Part shown: in pieces, positions 1 through 6,490 of the stretch
Position numbering within the stretch: the first letter of the stretch is position 1
Layout of the letters: the number at the start of each line of letters is the position of its first letter
Assembly: GCA_002310155.1 (NCBI GenBank)
Contig: DBYF01000051.1
Coordinates: 1-6,783, forward strand
DNA: 6,783 nucleotides
DNA from: Mageeibacillus sp. UBA1193
GTDB taxonomy: Bacteria > Bacillota > Clostridia > Saccharofermentanales > Saccharofermentanaceae
Direction of reading: 5' to 3'
The notes under the pieces: generated by a model
Seen by the model: only the letters and a program-made list of their open reading frames with translations
Told to the model about the DNA's origin: nothing
The model's database searches: none
Made by a program: the position numbers and the translations under genes

Positions 1-45
1 AATCAGAGTAAAGAGGTCTTTTATGCAGATCCGTTTGTCACATAA
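1..45 (+). CDS. possible C-terminal end of an upstream gene (partial)
   Basis: Frame 1 is open from the window edge and reads NQSKEVFYADPFVT before a TAA at 43-45. The gap to the next start codon is 40 bases, which would fit an operon with the 739-residue lipoprotein gene. Fourteen codons are too few to identify a product or prove coding. Frame 2 is also open, to a TAG at 56-58, but its peptide looks less protein-like. The alternative is that this is simply the promoter region of the next gene. Confidence 0.3.
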   Translation, partial: NQSKEVFYADPFVT

Positions 46-49
46 AAGA
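17..49. repeat. 9-bp perfect inverted repeat upstream of the first lipoprotein gene
   Basis: TCTTTTATG at 17-25 is exactly mirrored by CATAAAAGA at 41-49, with a 15-base spacer. The arms are AT-rich and no T-run follows, so this is not a convincing Rho-independent terminator. It could be a weak RNA hairpin, a regulator binding site, or chance. A TTGTCA at 35-40, similar to a -35 box, lies in the spacer, but no good -10 box follows at normal distance. Confidence 0.3.
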
Positions 50-85
50 ATTATGTAGTATGGGAGAAAGAGAGGAGGTTTCAGA

Positions 86-2305
86 ATGTCAAGATTTCGG
101 AAAACGATAATCTCCATATTGATACTGGGAGTTTTTCTGGGATCGTCATGCAAAAAAACGAGCAGAAAACCTGTTGAGGAATCCTCCTTTCTTTCTCCTT
201 ATTACTCGACAGAGAATACAATTCTTTCTATTCCTCACGAAGTTGATGCGGGTTTCTCCGGGAATCTGATGTTTGTTCAGACATATTATGAGTCCGAATC
301 GTATCTGAAAGCTCATCGAGAGCAATGCATTCCGAAATTTGGTGATAAAGCAGATACCCAGTACTCTTATCTCCCTTTCGATGAACAGGGAGAAGTGTTG
401 ACGCCGGAGAATAATCTTCTGGTACTAAATGACAATGGAGAAACCACGAAATCATACGATCTAAATAAAGAATGCGGAACTTCGGATTCATATCGTCGTA
501 TGCTTTGCTGTGAGGATGGCTGCTGGGTATTGAGCCGTAAGGCTGATGCCGTTTTTGGCATTATAGAGTATGATCTGGATCTGATTCACCCGGAAGATGG
601 CGTGAAGAAACATGTTGTATTAGATTTGAATCCGGCGGAAGTTAATATTCTGGGTTTAGCAGCATATAAAGATGATCAAGTAGCGCTTTCCTGCTGGAAG
701 CAGAACGCAAGGTTGATTCTGATTGACGAAGCAGGACATATAGAGAAAGAGATAGATCTCCCTGAAAGAGTGGAATCCAACGCTGTTTATTTCAAGGGAC
801 AGTGGACTTGCATCGGTTGCGGAGAATCGGGAGAAACTATTCTCTTCAGTTATGATGAGGGGAAAAGCCGATGGGAAGAAACTCCTGTTGAATTACCGGT
901 ATACAGAACAATCATGGTTCGTGGAGAAAAACTCTTCGGAATCAATTCGCGTGGGATTGCTCAGATAAACGTGAAGACCCCGACAACGCTCTTATGGGAA
1001 GATGTTTCTGTATGGGGGACGGTTCAAGACATTAAAATCCTCGAGAATGGAAAGTTAGATTTAGTTACCCGACCTTTGAGTGAGGATATAATTGTCAGGT
1101 ATCGATTGAGCCCGGCAGAGAAAAAGAATCTTCAGAGCAAGGAAGAATTTGTTATTGCAGGATATGATCTTGAGAATAGCTGTGTGAATCAGCTGATTCA
1201 GGAGATGCGTATTCGACATCCGGAAATCAAGTTTGTCTTGCGAGACTACAAAGACGAAATCAATGCGACAGAAGAAAACTGGGTTCAGGCAAAAAAAGAG
1301 ATTTCTACAATAATGAGTCTGGATCTGGCCAATGGAACCGCACCGGATATGTACTATGATCTTTATGATGATTTTGCATTGGATGAGATGGGAAGACTTG
1401 GATATCTTAAAGATCTTGAACCAGTGATTTCAAAACTCAACAAGGACGATTATTTCGTTGACAAAATCACATTGGGAGAAGAGACTCCGTATTGTGCCTG
1501 TCTCTACTTCGATGTAATTGGTTTCTGTGCATCAGATAAATATGTGCAGAATCCGTATACATGGACTTATGATGACTTCTATAAGAGTGCGGAGAATTAT
1601 GATGATCTTTCCGGGATCCAGAGTATCTTTTCGAAGCAGTATCTGTTGAAACATGCAGTAATGGCACAGATCGATAAGTTTATCAAGGATGGAAAAGCAT
1701 ACTTTACCGGAGATGATTTCCTTAAACTATTAAAGTGGACAAAAGACATCGGATGCAGAAGTAACTGGGATGATTATGTCTCTCCGGATCTGGATAATGG
1801 ATACTATATGCTGGATTGGGCAGATATCACTTCACTGGGATCTGTGTTTATGTATCAGGATCATGTCATAGTCGGTTTCCCGAACGAGAATGGATCACTT
1901 CATGTAGTTCCTTATTGCCTGTTAGCGATTTCAGCTACCACATCACAAACAGATCTGGCATATGAAATTATAGAATATGCTTTGGGTGAGGATTTTCAGT
2001 CGAAGAATTATCAATTGCAAAGTGGTATCTCAGTGAATTGCAAGTGCTGTGAACAGCGGATGGAGAAGGATTATGCAACATATTCAGAAGTGGATAGCAA
2101 TAGTATGCGATTCAGTAAAGAGGAATACTACGAAATGTTTAATACTCTGATCAGAAGAGCAGATCGCTACTTGCACGGAAGTCAATCGATTGTTGATATT
2201 TGCCTCGAGGAAGCATCGGCATATTATTCCGGTGATATATCTGCGGAACATGCAGCTGAATTGATACAAAGTCGCGTAAACCTATACTTGCAGGAATCCA
2301 AATGA
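86..2305 (+). CDS. lipoprotein: beta-propeller-like domain fused to extracellular solute-binding-protein domain
   Basis: The 739-residue protein starts at an ATG 7 bases after an AGGAGG at 73-78. Residues 1-21 are a lipoprotein signal peptide (basic N-terminus, hydrophobic core) ending in GSSC, so Cys22 is the likely lipidation site on the outer face of the membrane. Residues about 40-350 have repeated short beta-strand patterns with DxxG-type turns (for example DNGETT, DEAGHIEKE, SRGIAQI), suggesting a beta-propeller; this is inferred. Residues about 353-739 look like an ABC-importer family 1 binding protein: a strand-helix start (VIAGYDLEN), APDMYYD at 419-425, LKDLEPVI, and a C-terminal EE..AY..G..S....A..IQ.R signature. 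The convergent 799-residue protein is a diverged paralogue. The mature part is unusually Cys-rich, with clusters at 141/142/146, 242/245, 470/472 and 652/654/655. No permease or ATPase gene is visible, so the ligand is unknown. Coding is certain, binding-protein fold likely, import role uncertain. Confidence 0.88.
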   Translation: MSRFRKTIISILILGVFLGSSCKKTSRKPVEESSFLSPYYSTENTILSIPHEVDAGFSGNLMFVQTYYESESYLKAHREQCIPKFGDKADTQYSYLPFDEQGEVLTPENNLLVLNDNGETTKSYDLNKECGTSDSYRRMLCCEDGCWVLSRKADAVFGIIEYDLDLIHPEDGVKKHVVLDLNPAEVNILGLAAYKDDQVALSCWKQNARLILIDEAGHIEKEIDLPERVESNAVYFKGQWTCIGCGESGETILFSYDEGKSRWEETPVELPVYRTIMVRGEKLFGINSRGIAQINVKTPTTLLWEDVSVWGTVQDIKILENGKLDLVTRPLSEDIIVRYRLSPAEKKNLQSKEEFVIAGYDLENSCVNQLIQEMRIRHPEIKFVLRDYKDEINATEENWVQAKKEISTIMSLDLANGTAPDMYYDLYDDFALDEMGRLGYLKDLEPVISKLNKDDYFVDKITLGEETPYCACLYFDVIGFCASDKYVQNPYTWTYDDFYKSAENYDDLSGIQSIFSKQYLLKHAVMAQIDKFIKDGKAYFTGDDFLKLLKWTKDIGCRSNWDDYVSPDLDNGYYMLDWADITSLGSVFMYQDHVIVGFPNENGSLHVVPYCLLAISATTSQTDLAYEIIEYALGEDFQSKNYQLQSGISVNCKCCEQRMEKDYATYSEVDSNSMRFSKEEYYEMFNTLIRRADRYLHGSQSIVDICLEEASAYYSGDISAEHAAELIQSRVNLYLQESK

Positions 2306-2310
2306 ATTTC

Positions 2311-2315
2311 GGAGG
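2311..2315 (+). promoter_or_regulatory. ribosome binding site that sets the start of the 221-residue lipoprotein
   Basis: GGAGG lies 8 bases before the ATG at 2324. The longest open frame would begin at a GTG at 2315, but that codon overlaps the Shine-Dalgarno sequence itself, so it cannot be the start. Confidence 0.85.
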
Positions 2316-2323
2316 TGAATAAA

Positions 2324-2989
2324 ATGAAAAAGGTAAATGCCGCATTGATAGTTGTAATTGTATCTCTTGCAGCAATGACAATCGGATGCCAATCATCCAA
2401 GAAAGATAAAGAATCCGGTAGCGAGCCATCTGAAACGTCTATTTCCTTAACAGAAGAATCTTCATCAGCAGAGACTGAAGATGCAAAGACTTCTAGTTCG
2501 GAGGACACTTCTGCTACTACGGAATCCACAACTGAGAATACGAAGATATCTTCTGAGACCTTGGAGAGCAGCTTGCTGATCAAAAATGCCGAAGAAATGG
2601 AGGCAGCCTTTCTGGAGGCTTGTAAAGATTCCATTGAACCGGTAATAGAAAAGGATCTGACCGAGAAAAACACGATACGATCCTATGGCACTAATACGGT
2701 ACATATATTATTCCGAGTCCATACTGATGCTGATGCTGCCCGAGCTGCTATTCGCGAAACAATAAGCTACGGTGGCTGGTATGAAGAAGATTGTGTTGTA
2801 AAAGAGATCAAGATAGATGAGAATCCGCTATTCCTTCAGGCATACTATTGCAAGACGCCCGATGGCGCAGATATGCTGTTTGTCTTAGGATACAACGATA
2901 CGGTTTCCTTCGCGATGGAAGGCCATGATACCGCTCATGTCGAGAATATAGAAAAGATTCTTATCGCTATGGGGATCGATCTTAAGTAA
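2324..2989 (+). CDS. small lipoprotein with Ser/Thr/Glu-rich linker, function unknown
   Basis: This 221-residue protein begins MKKVNAALIVV, placed by the GGAGG at 2311-2315. A hydrophobic signal peptide ends in TIGC, making Cys22 the predicted lipidation site. Residues about 23-82 are a low-complexity linker of Ser, Thr and Glu with a few Lys and Asp, typical of a tether crossing the Gram-positive wall. Residues about 88-221 form a compact domain: a helix starting NAEEMEAAFLEA, a strand HILFRVHTD, a helix with alanines (DAARAAIRETI), then GGWYEEDC and further strands (FLQAYYC, DMLFVLGYND), ending in a helix (VENIEKILIAMGIDLK). I do not recognise this domain. The gene starts 18 bases after the stop of the 739-residue lipoprotein, on the same strand, so the two are very probably co-transcribed and may act together at the cell surface. 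No transporter or enzyme motif is seen. Confidence 0.85.
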   Translation: MKKVNAALIVVIVSLAAMTIGCQSSKKDKESGSEPSETSISLTEESSSAETEDAKTSSSEDTSATTESTTENTKISSETLESSLLIKNAEEMEAAFLEACKDSIEPVIEKDLTEKNTIRSYGTNTVHILFRVHTDADAARAAIRETISYGGWYEEDCVVKEIKIDENPLFLQAYYCKTPDGADMLFVLGYNDTVSFAMEGHDTAHVENIEKILIAMGIDLK

Positions 2990-3155
2990 AAGTGATGGTT
3001 CATGATCACTATATGTTATCCTTGAGGCAGTATTCATATTGTGACTTATTTCGCTTTATAACAGTGTTCCAATACAATTATACATAGAGGAAAATTGCGC
3101 ATAATTGCAGACTCCAGAATACTATCGCAAGCGCTTTCAGAGTGGAATCACACAA
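2990..3155. other. 166-base intergenic region between convergent genes
   Basis: This AT-rich stretch separates the stop codons of the small lipoprotein (+) and the 799-residue lipoprotein (-). It holds one weak hairpin, AGTGAT at 2991-2996 with ATCACT at 3005-3010 (8-base loop). No T-run follows on either strand, so it is not a convincing terminator. I found no other strong stem and no convincing coding frame. Either termination here is not intrinsic, or the two transcripts overlap. Confidence 0.5.
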
Positions 3156-5555
3156 TCAGCCACGCTCCTGAACGATGATTTTGCATCTGTTCTGGATGAT
3201 ATCCGCTACATCGTCGACGCTTTTCTGCCCGAGCAAATACGCAGGTGTTTCCTCGTAGATTATAAGCAGTACGGCAGGGTCTGTCTTCCGCACAGTCGTC
3301 ACGCTCTCTACGATGGAAACAAACGCTTCCGCCATTTCGGGAGTTAACTTATCCGGGTGCTGCATCCCGGGATACGGATCCTGATTCCAGGTCTTCAGTT
3401 TCTCTTCACTATCGGCGATCAGCGCCTGGTTGAGCTGGTCGAGTCCCGAACGCGAAAGTGGGATCCTCAATGCCCCGTTAAGGTCATCTGTCACTGTATT
3501 TGCGAGGATATACCGTATGAATTCCCATGCTTCTTTACTATTTTTCGAATAGGCGGAGATACCGATGGATGTATCGACGTTTGCGACTACTCCGTTCCCG
3601 TTGTTTCCCGGGAAACCGGAGAAAGTGACGTTATCTCCAAACCTCGCCAGATAGCTTCCGTAATCACGGAGACAGAACATATACATGCTATACCATGCGA
3701 GCTTATCATCCATAAAGAGGGCCATATCATCCCGATAGTCCTCCATGCGATTCAGGTTCCGGATGCCATACTTCTTTACGATCTCCAGAACCTTCTTGAA
3801 TTCATCGCTGTCAAAGTTCACGGTCTGTTCGGAATAGTCGATGAAGTTCTCGCCGCACTCACCGATAAACATCTGGAGAAACTCTTTATCATCGGTCTGA
3901 TACATCACGCTTGCATCAGAAGGCAGCGCATCCATCTCTTTCATGAATTCATCATAAGAACGCGGCTTCGCATCACCGACCAGTTTCTTATTCCCGAGAA
4001 GACCATATAACTCGAACTCCACCGGAAGCTGATAGAGTTTCCCGCCGACTTCCTGTGCCCGGATGATGTTATCGAAGTACTGGTTTCGGTCCAGTCCTGT
4101 TCCATCCGTTGCATCGATCAGGGGATTCAGATCCAGAAGAACTTTATCCGAGTTGAACTGGGCATACCGCGAAAAACCGGCAAGCATATCCGGCCCGTCT
4201 CCTGAGATTATGTCGAGATATACTCTATCTGACAGATCTGCCTCGTTATTCATGGAACCGCCGCTTCCTACATCGACAGAATAATCGTAGAGGATGACGC
4301 GACACGTAGAGGATGGGTCCGTGTTATAACGGATCACCAGCTCACGGTTGATCGCATCCAAGAATTCGCCGACACACAGACGTGTCCTGCCCGCATACGG
4401 ATTCTTCGCGGCACGAACGGCATGGAGGATATGCGGACGCACATTGTAAGAACCATCTGATGCAACTTCTTCCTTTAAGGCAAAAAAATAAAATTCGCAG
4501 TCAGAGACGACCTTTACCCGTCGCAGAACACTGGTGGGATTATAATCCGTATCGCTCCAGGAAAACATCTCTTCCGATTTTTTCGAATCAGTTAGATCCA
4601 ACTTTTTCAGGCCATTTTGGGAATAGACGTAGATCCCGTCAGCAGAGTTGATCAGCATTCCGCTGGTCGCAACCGGGATCTTATCGCCCACGAACCGGCA
4701 ATTCTGCGTATCGATCTCCTTGAGACAGTCTTCTTTGATTTCAAAACTGGAAAAATCGTAGGAGAGGAATCTGCCATAACACTTCCCGTCCTGTAAATAT
4801 ATTTCTCCGGAAAAACCTTCTTCCTGGATCAATCCTTTCTGATTTCCCTGCACATCAAAAACCGTGACGCCTTCAGCCGATGCACATACCAGAGTGCCAT
4901 CCGGCATCATAAGGGCATGATCGACAAAGCCGGCATTGATAGAACGCACAGTTTCCAGACTTCCGTCCGGCTGAACCTTCTTAAGATAGATCTGATTATT
5001 GTCATCTGCGATGGCGTAGCTTTCTCCGTTTGCTCCATCAAAAGAAGAAAGAATATTTTCCTGAAAAAAGCTCTGTGTATATCTCAGAAGTTTCCCGTTC
5101 AGGTCAAATACCGCATTAAAGTGCATGGAATATTCGGAGCGAAGCTTCTCGAGCTCGTCAGATTCTCCGTTACTCTCAAGTAACTTCATCTTATCCCGCA
5201 CGTCCTTCGGAACCACATATTCGACACTGCACTGTGTCACGGAAATCGTATTTCCTACGAATCGTATATTATCCCGGTCGATATCCAAAGATGCAATTGT
5301 CTTTCCCTCTGAACCCGGAAGCTCCAGTTCCATATCTACAATATCGAAGAACGGATCACTCTCCTGGATCACCGTTCCGCCGTCTGTCAGGCTGTTATTT
5401 CTCGGACTACTCGTGTCCTGTCCATTGCTGACCGGCGTGTCGGAGTTCAGCCCGCTCGAATTCGGAGCATCTTTTTTCGAATTCTTATTGCAACCTGCAC
5501 CTGTCATCATCGCCGCGCACAGCAGTAGCGCGACTGCACGTTTTTTCATATTCAT
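3156..5555 (-). CDS. lipoprotein: beta-propeller-like domain fused to extracellular solute-binding-protein domain (paralogue of the 86-2305 gene)
   Basis: The 799-residue protein starts at the ATG 5555-5553, 7 bases after GAGGGAG; an upstream ATG at 5594 would add 13 residues without a ribosome binding site. The signal peptide (MNMKKRAVALLL...) ends in GAGC, so Cys22 should be lipidated. Residues 23-60 are an Asn/Ser/Gly-rich linker. Residues about 60-390 show repeated strand-turn patterns (FDLNGKLL, QPDGSLE, DVQGNQKG, YSQNGLKKLDL) consistent with a beta-propeller. Residues about 393-799 resemble an ABC-importer family 1 binding protein: GPDM at 454-457, LLDLNPLI, GKLYQLPVEFELYGLLGNK, FSGFPGNNGNG, AWEFIRYIL. 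The last 38 residues align without gaps with those of the 739-residue protein, 13 of 38 identical by eye. An early motif is also shared (DPFFDIVDMELELP against SPYYSTENTILSIP). No ABC permease or ATPase is next to it. Binding-protein fold likely; ligand and transport role unknown. Confidence 0.9.
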   Translation of the reverse strand: MNMKKRAVALLLCAAMMTGAGCNKNSKKDAPNSSGLNSDTPVSNGQDTSSPRNNSLTDGGTVIQESDPFFDIVDMELELPGSEGKTIASLDIDRDNIRFVGNTISVTQCSVEYVVPKDVRDKMKLLESNGESDELEKLRSEYSMHFNAVFDLNGKLLRYTQSFFQENILSSFDGANGESYAIADDNNQIYLKKVQPDGSLETVRSINAGFVDHALMMPDGTLVCASAEGVTVFDVQGNQKGLIQEEGFSGEIYLQDGKCYGRFLSYDFSSFEIKEDCLKEIDTQNCRFVGDKIPVATSGMLINSADGIYVYSQNGLKKLDLTDSKKSEEMFSWSDTDYNPTSVLRRVKVVSDCEFYFFALKEEVASDGSYNVRPHILHAVRAAKNPYAGRTRLCVGEFLDAINRELVIRYNTDPSSTCRVILYDYSVDVGSGGSMNNEADLSDRVYLDIISGDGPDMLAGFSRYAQFNSDKVLLDLNPLIDATDGTGLDRNQYFDNIIRAQEVGGKLYQLPVEFELYGLLGNKKLVGDAKPRSYDEFMKEMDALPSDASVMYQTDDKEFLQMFIGECGENFIDYSEQTVNFDSDEFKKVLEIVKKYGIRNLNRMEDYRDDMALFMDDKLAWYSMYMFCLRDYGSYLARFGDNVTFSGFPGNNGNGVVANVDTSIGISAYSKNSKEAWEFIRYILANTVTDDLNGALRIPLSRSGLDQLNQALIADSEEKLKTWNQDPYPGMQHPDKLTPEMAEAFVSIVESVTTVRKTDPAVLLIIYEETPAYLLGQKSVDDVADIIQNRCKIIVQERG

Positions 5556-5562
5556 AACAAGT

Positions 5563-5569
5563 CTCCCTC
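5563..5569 (-). promoter_or_regulatory. ribosome binding site for the 799-residue lipoprotein
   Basis: On the - strand this reads GAGGGAG, 7 bases before the ATG at 5555. It favours that start over the upstream ATG at 5594, which lies before the site, and over the ATG two codons further in (5549), which would be 13 bases away. Confidence 0.8.
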
Positions 5570-5600
5570 GCCAAGTTCTTTTCGAGCATGACAATTAACG

Positions 5601-5628
5601 TTCTTACCAATCTACGCGAGCATATAAT
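5601..5628 (+). promoter_or_regulatory. possible + strand promoter
   Basis: A perfect -10 hexamer TATAAT at 5623-5628 is preceded, at a 16-base spacing, by TTCTTA at 5601-5606, which matches only three of six positions of the TTGACA -35 consensus. It would start RNA near 5635, running into the terminator at 5717-5752. AT-rich DNA gives such -10 matches by chance, so this is tentative. Confidence 0.25.
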
Positions 5629-5638
5629 TATTCATATT

Positions 5639-5661
5639 CTCATGGTAGCACCGCCCATGAG
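5639..5661. repeat. 7-bp inverted repeat in the divergent intergenic region
   Basis: CTCATGG at 5639-5645 is perfectly complementary to CCATGAG at 5655-5661, with a 9-base spacer. It sits 84 bases upstream of the 799-residue lipoprotein start. It could be a hairpin in either transcript or a binding site for a dimeric regulator. Confidence 0.35.
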
Positions 5662-5716
5662 TGAAGCACGTGACATTTTCGTCATTTGCATACACAGAAC
5701 CGTTATTAGACATTTG

Positions 5717-5752
5717 AAGCTCCGTGTCTGAATTTCAGGCACGGGGCTTTTT
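5717..5752 (+). terminator. strong Rho-independent terminator, + strand
   Basis: The left arm AGCTCCGTGTCTGA (5718-5731) pairs along all 14 positions with TCAGGCACGGGGCT (5735-5748), counting two G-U pairs. The loop is 3 bases and a run of five T follows (5748-5752). A5717 can extend the stem. On the opposite strand the stem is followed by TTCAAATG, a poor T-run, so the direction is +. No recognised + strand gene lies upstream; the nearest upstream gene runs the other way. It shields the HdeD-like operon from incoming transcription or ends a small RNA or leader. Confidence 0.88.
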
Positions 5753-5817
5753 GCTGTCCATTTTGGAGAAAAAGCATCCGAAGTATCCTCATATCAGATG
5801 ATAAAAGACTGTGGATC

Positions 5818-5850
5818 AGACCGGAGGTATCCGGGGAAGAGAAACGGTCT
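5818..5850 (+). promoter_or_regulatory. overlapping alternative stems in the leader of the HdeD-like gene
   Basis: CCGGA (5821-5825) pairs with TCCGG (5830-5834) around a 4-base loop. AGACCG (5818-5823) can instead pair with CGGTCT (5845-5850). The two stems share bases and exclude one another. The second ends 12 bases before the ribosome binding site. The stems are short, so regulation is only a possibility. Confidence 0.2.
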
Positions 5851-5862
5851 TCGAATATGTTT

Positions 5863-5867
5863 GGAGG
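5863..5867 (+). promoter_or_regulatory. ribosome binding site that sets the HdeD-like start
   Basis: GGAGG lies 8 bases before the ATG at 5876. The frame stays open up to an ATG at 5798, but that codon has no Shine-Dalgarno sequence, and the extra 26 residues are polar and unlike an HdeD N-terminus. Confidence 0.85.
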
Positions 5868-5875
5868 TGAAGGAT

Positions 5876-6490
5876 ATGAAGATGCGTTCGATTGCTCCGA
5901 TGAGGATCGCGAAGACCGGATATGTGGTCATGTCCCTGATCTTCTGTCTCCTGGGCATCGGATTCATTCTTCACGCAGATATCGGCACGAAACTTATGGG
6001 TACACTCCTCGGGATCGCGCTGATCGTTTTCGGTATCGTCAAGATCATCGGATATTTCTCGAAAGACCTTTTCCGACTGGCTTTCCAGTACGACCTGGAG
6101 TTCGGTTCCATCCTTGCGGTCCTGGGTATCGCGGTGCTGGTGCACCCGCTTCACGCTGTAAGCCTGATCCTGATCGCCATGGGCGTTCTCATCATGGCAG
6201 ATGCTTTTTTCAAACTGCGTATCGCAAAGGATGCGAAAGTATTCGGAATCCGTGACTGGTGGTTCATCTTCGGAACGGCAGTCGTGACAGGTATCTTCGG
6301 CCTCCTTCTGATGTTCCGTCCGGGATCCTCGGCGGAAGTGCTGGTAACTTTCCTCGGCATCGCGCTGGTCCTCGAAGGGATCCTGAATCTTGCGGTCGCG
6401 ATCTGTACCGTAAAAATCATCAAGAACCAGTACCCCGATCATATCGATCCGGAGTACGACGATATATCTTGGAAGGGAGATAGAAAATGA
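5876..6490 (+). CDS. HdeD/DUF308 family integral membrane protein
   Basis: The 204-residue protein has six predicted membrane helices in three hairpins: about 14-33, 38-61, 72-91, 93-113, 128-147 and 152-177. The second helix of each pair shares a pattern of small and hydrophobic residues around a G-x-hydrophobic core (LLGIALIVFGIVKI, ILIAMGVLIMADAFFKL, FLGIALVLEGILNLAVAI). This triple repeat is the hallmark of the HdeD family. In Escherichia coli HdeD is linked to acid resistance; family members elsewhere are mostly uncharacterised, so acid stress is not implied here. The C-terminal 25 residues are polar and acidic (DHIDPEYDD), probably cytoplasmic. The stop codon overlaps the start of the MMPL transporter gene (ATGA at 6487-6490), indicating translational coupling and suggesting joint function in the membrane. 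Sampled GC content is high for the window (about 58-62%). Family assignment is confident; the role is unknown. Confidence 0.88.
   Translation: MKMRSIAPMRIAKTGYVVMSLIFCLLGIGFILHADIGTKLMGTLLGIALIVFGIVKIIGYFSKDLFRLAFQYDLEFGSILAVLGIAVLVHPLHAVSLILIAMGVLIMADAFFKLRIAKDAKVFGIRDWWFIFGTAVVTGIFGLLLMFRPGSSAEVLVTFLGIALVLEGILNLAVAICTVKIIKNQYPDHIDPEYDDISWKGDRK

Larger units (their letters stand above)
5635..5752 (+). ncRNA. candidate small RNA or terminated leader
   Basis: A transcript from the possible promoter to the terminator would be about 118 bases. It would contain a 7-bp hairpin (CTCATGG 5639-5645 with CCATGAG 5655-5661), a 4-bp stem (5671-5684) and the terminator stem. It matches no riboswitch or small RNA family that I recognise. 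It could be an independent small RNA, or an attenuated 5' leader of the HdeD-like/MMPL operon. This is an inference from the orphan terminator and the -10 box. Confidence 0.2.
5556..5875. other. 320-base divergent intergenic region
   Basis: This region separates the - strand lipoprotein gene from the + strand HdeD-like gene. From left to right it holds the lipoprotein ribosome binding site, a TATAAT on the + strand at 5623-5628, an inverted repeat at 5639-5661, a small TGAC/GTCA stem at 5671-5684, a strong + strand terminator at 5717-5752, and a leader of about 110 bases before the HdeD-like gene. I could not assign a confident promoter to either flanking gene by eye. Confidence 0.6.

Noticed and set aside
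2224..2673. A 149-codon - strand open frame
   Set aside because: It is the antisense shadow of the end of the 739-residue gene and the Ser/Thr/Glu-rich linker of the small lipoprotein; low-complexity coding easily leaves the opposite strand open.
2991..3010. AGTGAT/ATCACT hairpin after the small lipoprotein gene as a terminator
   Set aside because: The stem is only 6 bp with low GC, the loop has 8 bases, and ATATGTT rather than a T-run follows.
3063..3092. A TATAAT on the - strand in the convergent intergenic region as a promoter
   Set aside because: There is no acceptable -35 box at 16-18 bases, and there is no gene downstream on that strand within the interval.
3357..4010. A 217-codon + strand open frame
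   Set aside because: It lies entirely antisense to the well-supported 799-residue lipoprotein gene, has no ribosome binding site, and its translation resembles no protein family. The other + strand frames between 3156 and 5555 are rejected for the same reason.
5588..5731. A 47-codon + strand frame (MTINVLTNLREH...) ending inside the terminator stem
   Set aside because: No ribosome binding site precedes its ATG or the internal ATGs, the residue mix is unremarkable, and the stop codon falls in the terminator stem. It is most likely a chance open frame, although a short gene ending at that terminator cannot be fully excluded.
5816..6442. A 208-codon - strand open frame over the HdeD-like gene
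   Set aside because: It is antisense to a clear six-helix membrane protein, and its sequence is a run of Asp, Glu, His and Arg typical of reversed hydrophobic coding.
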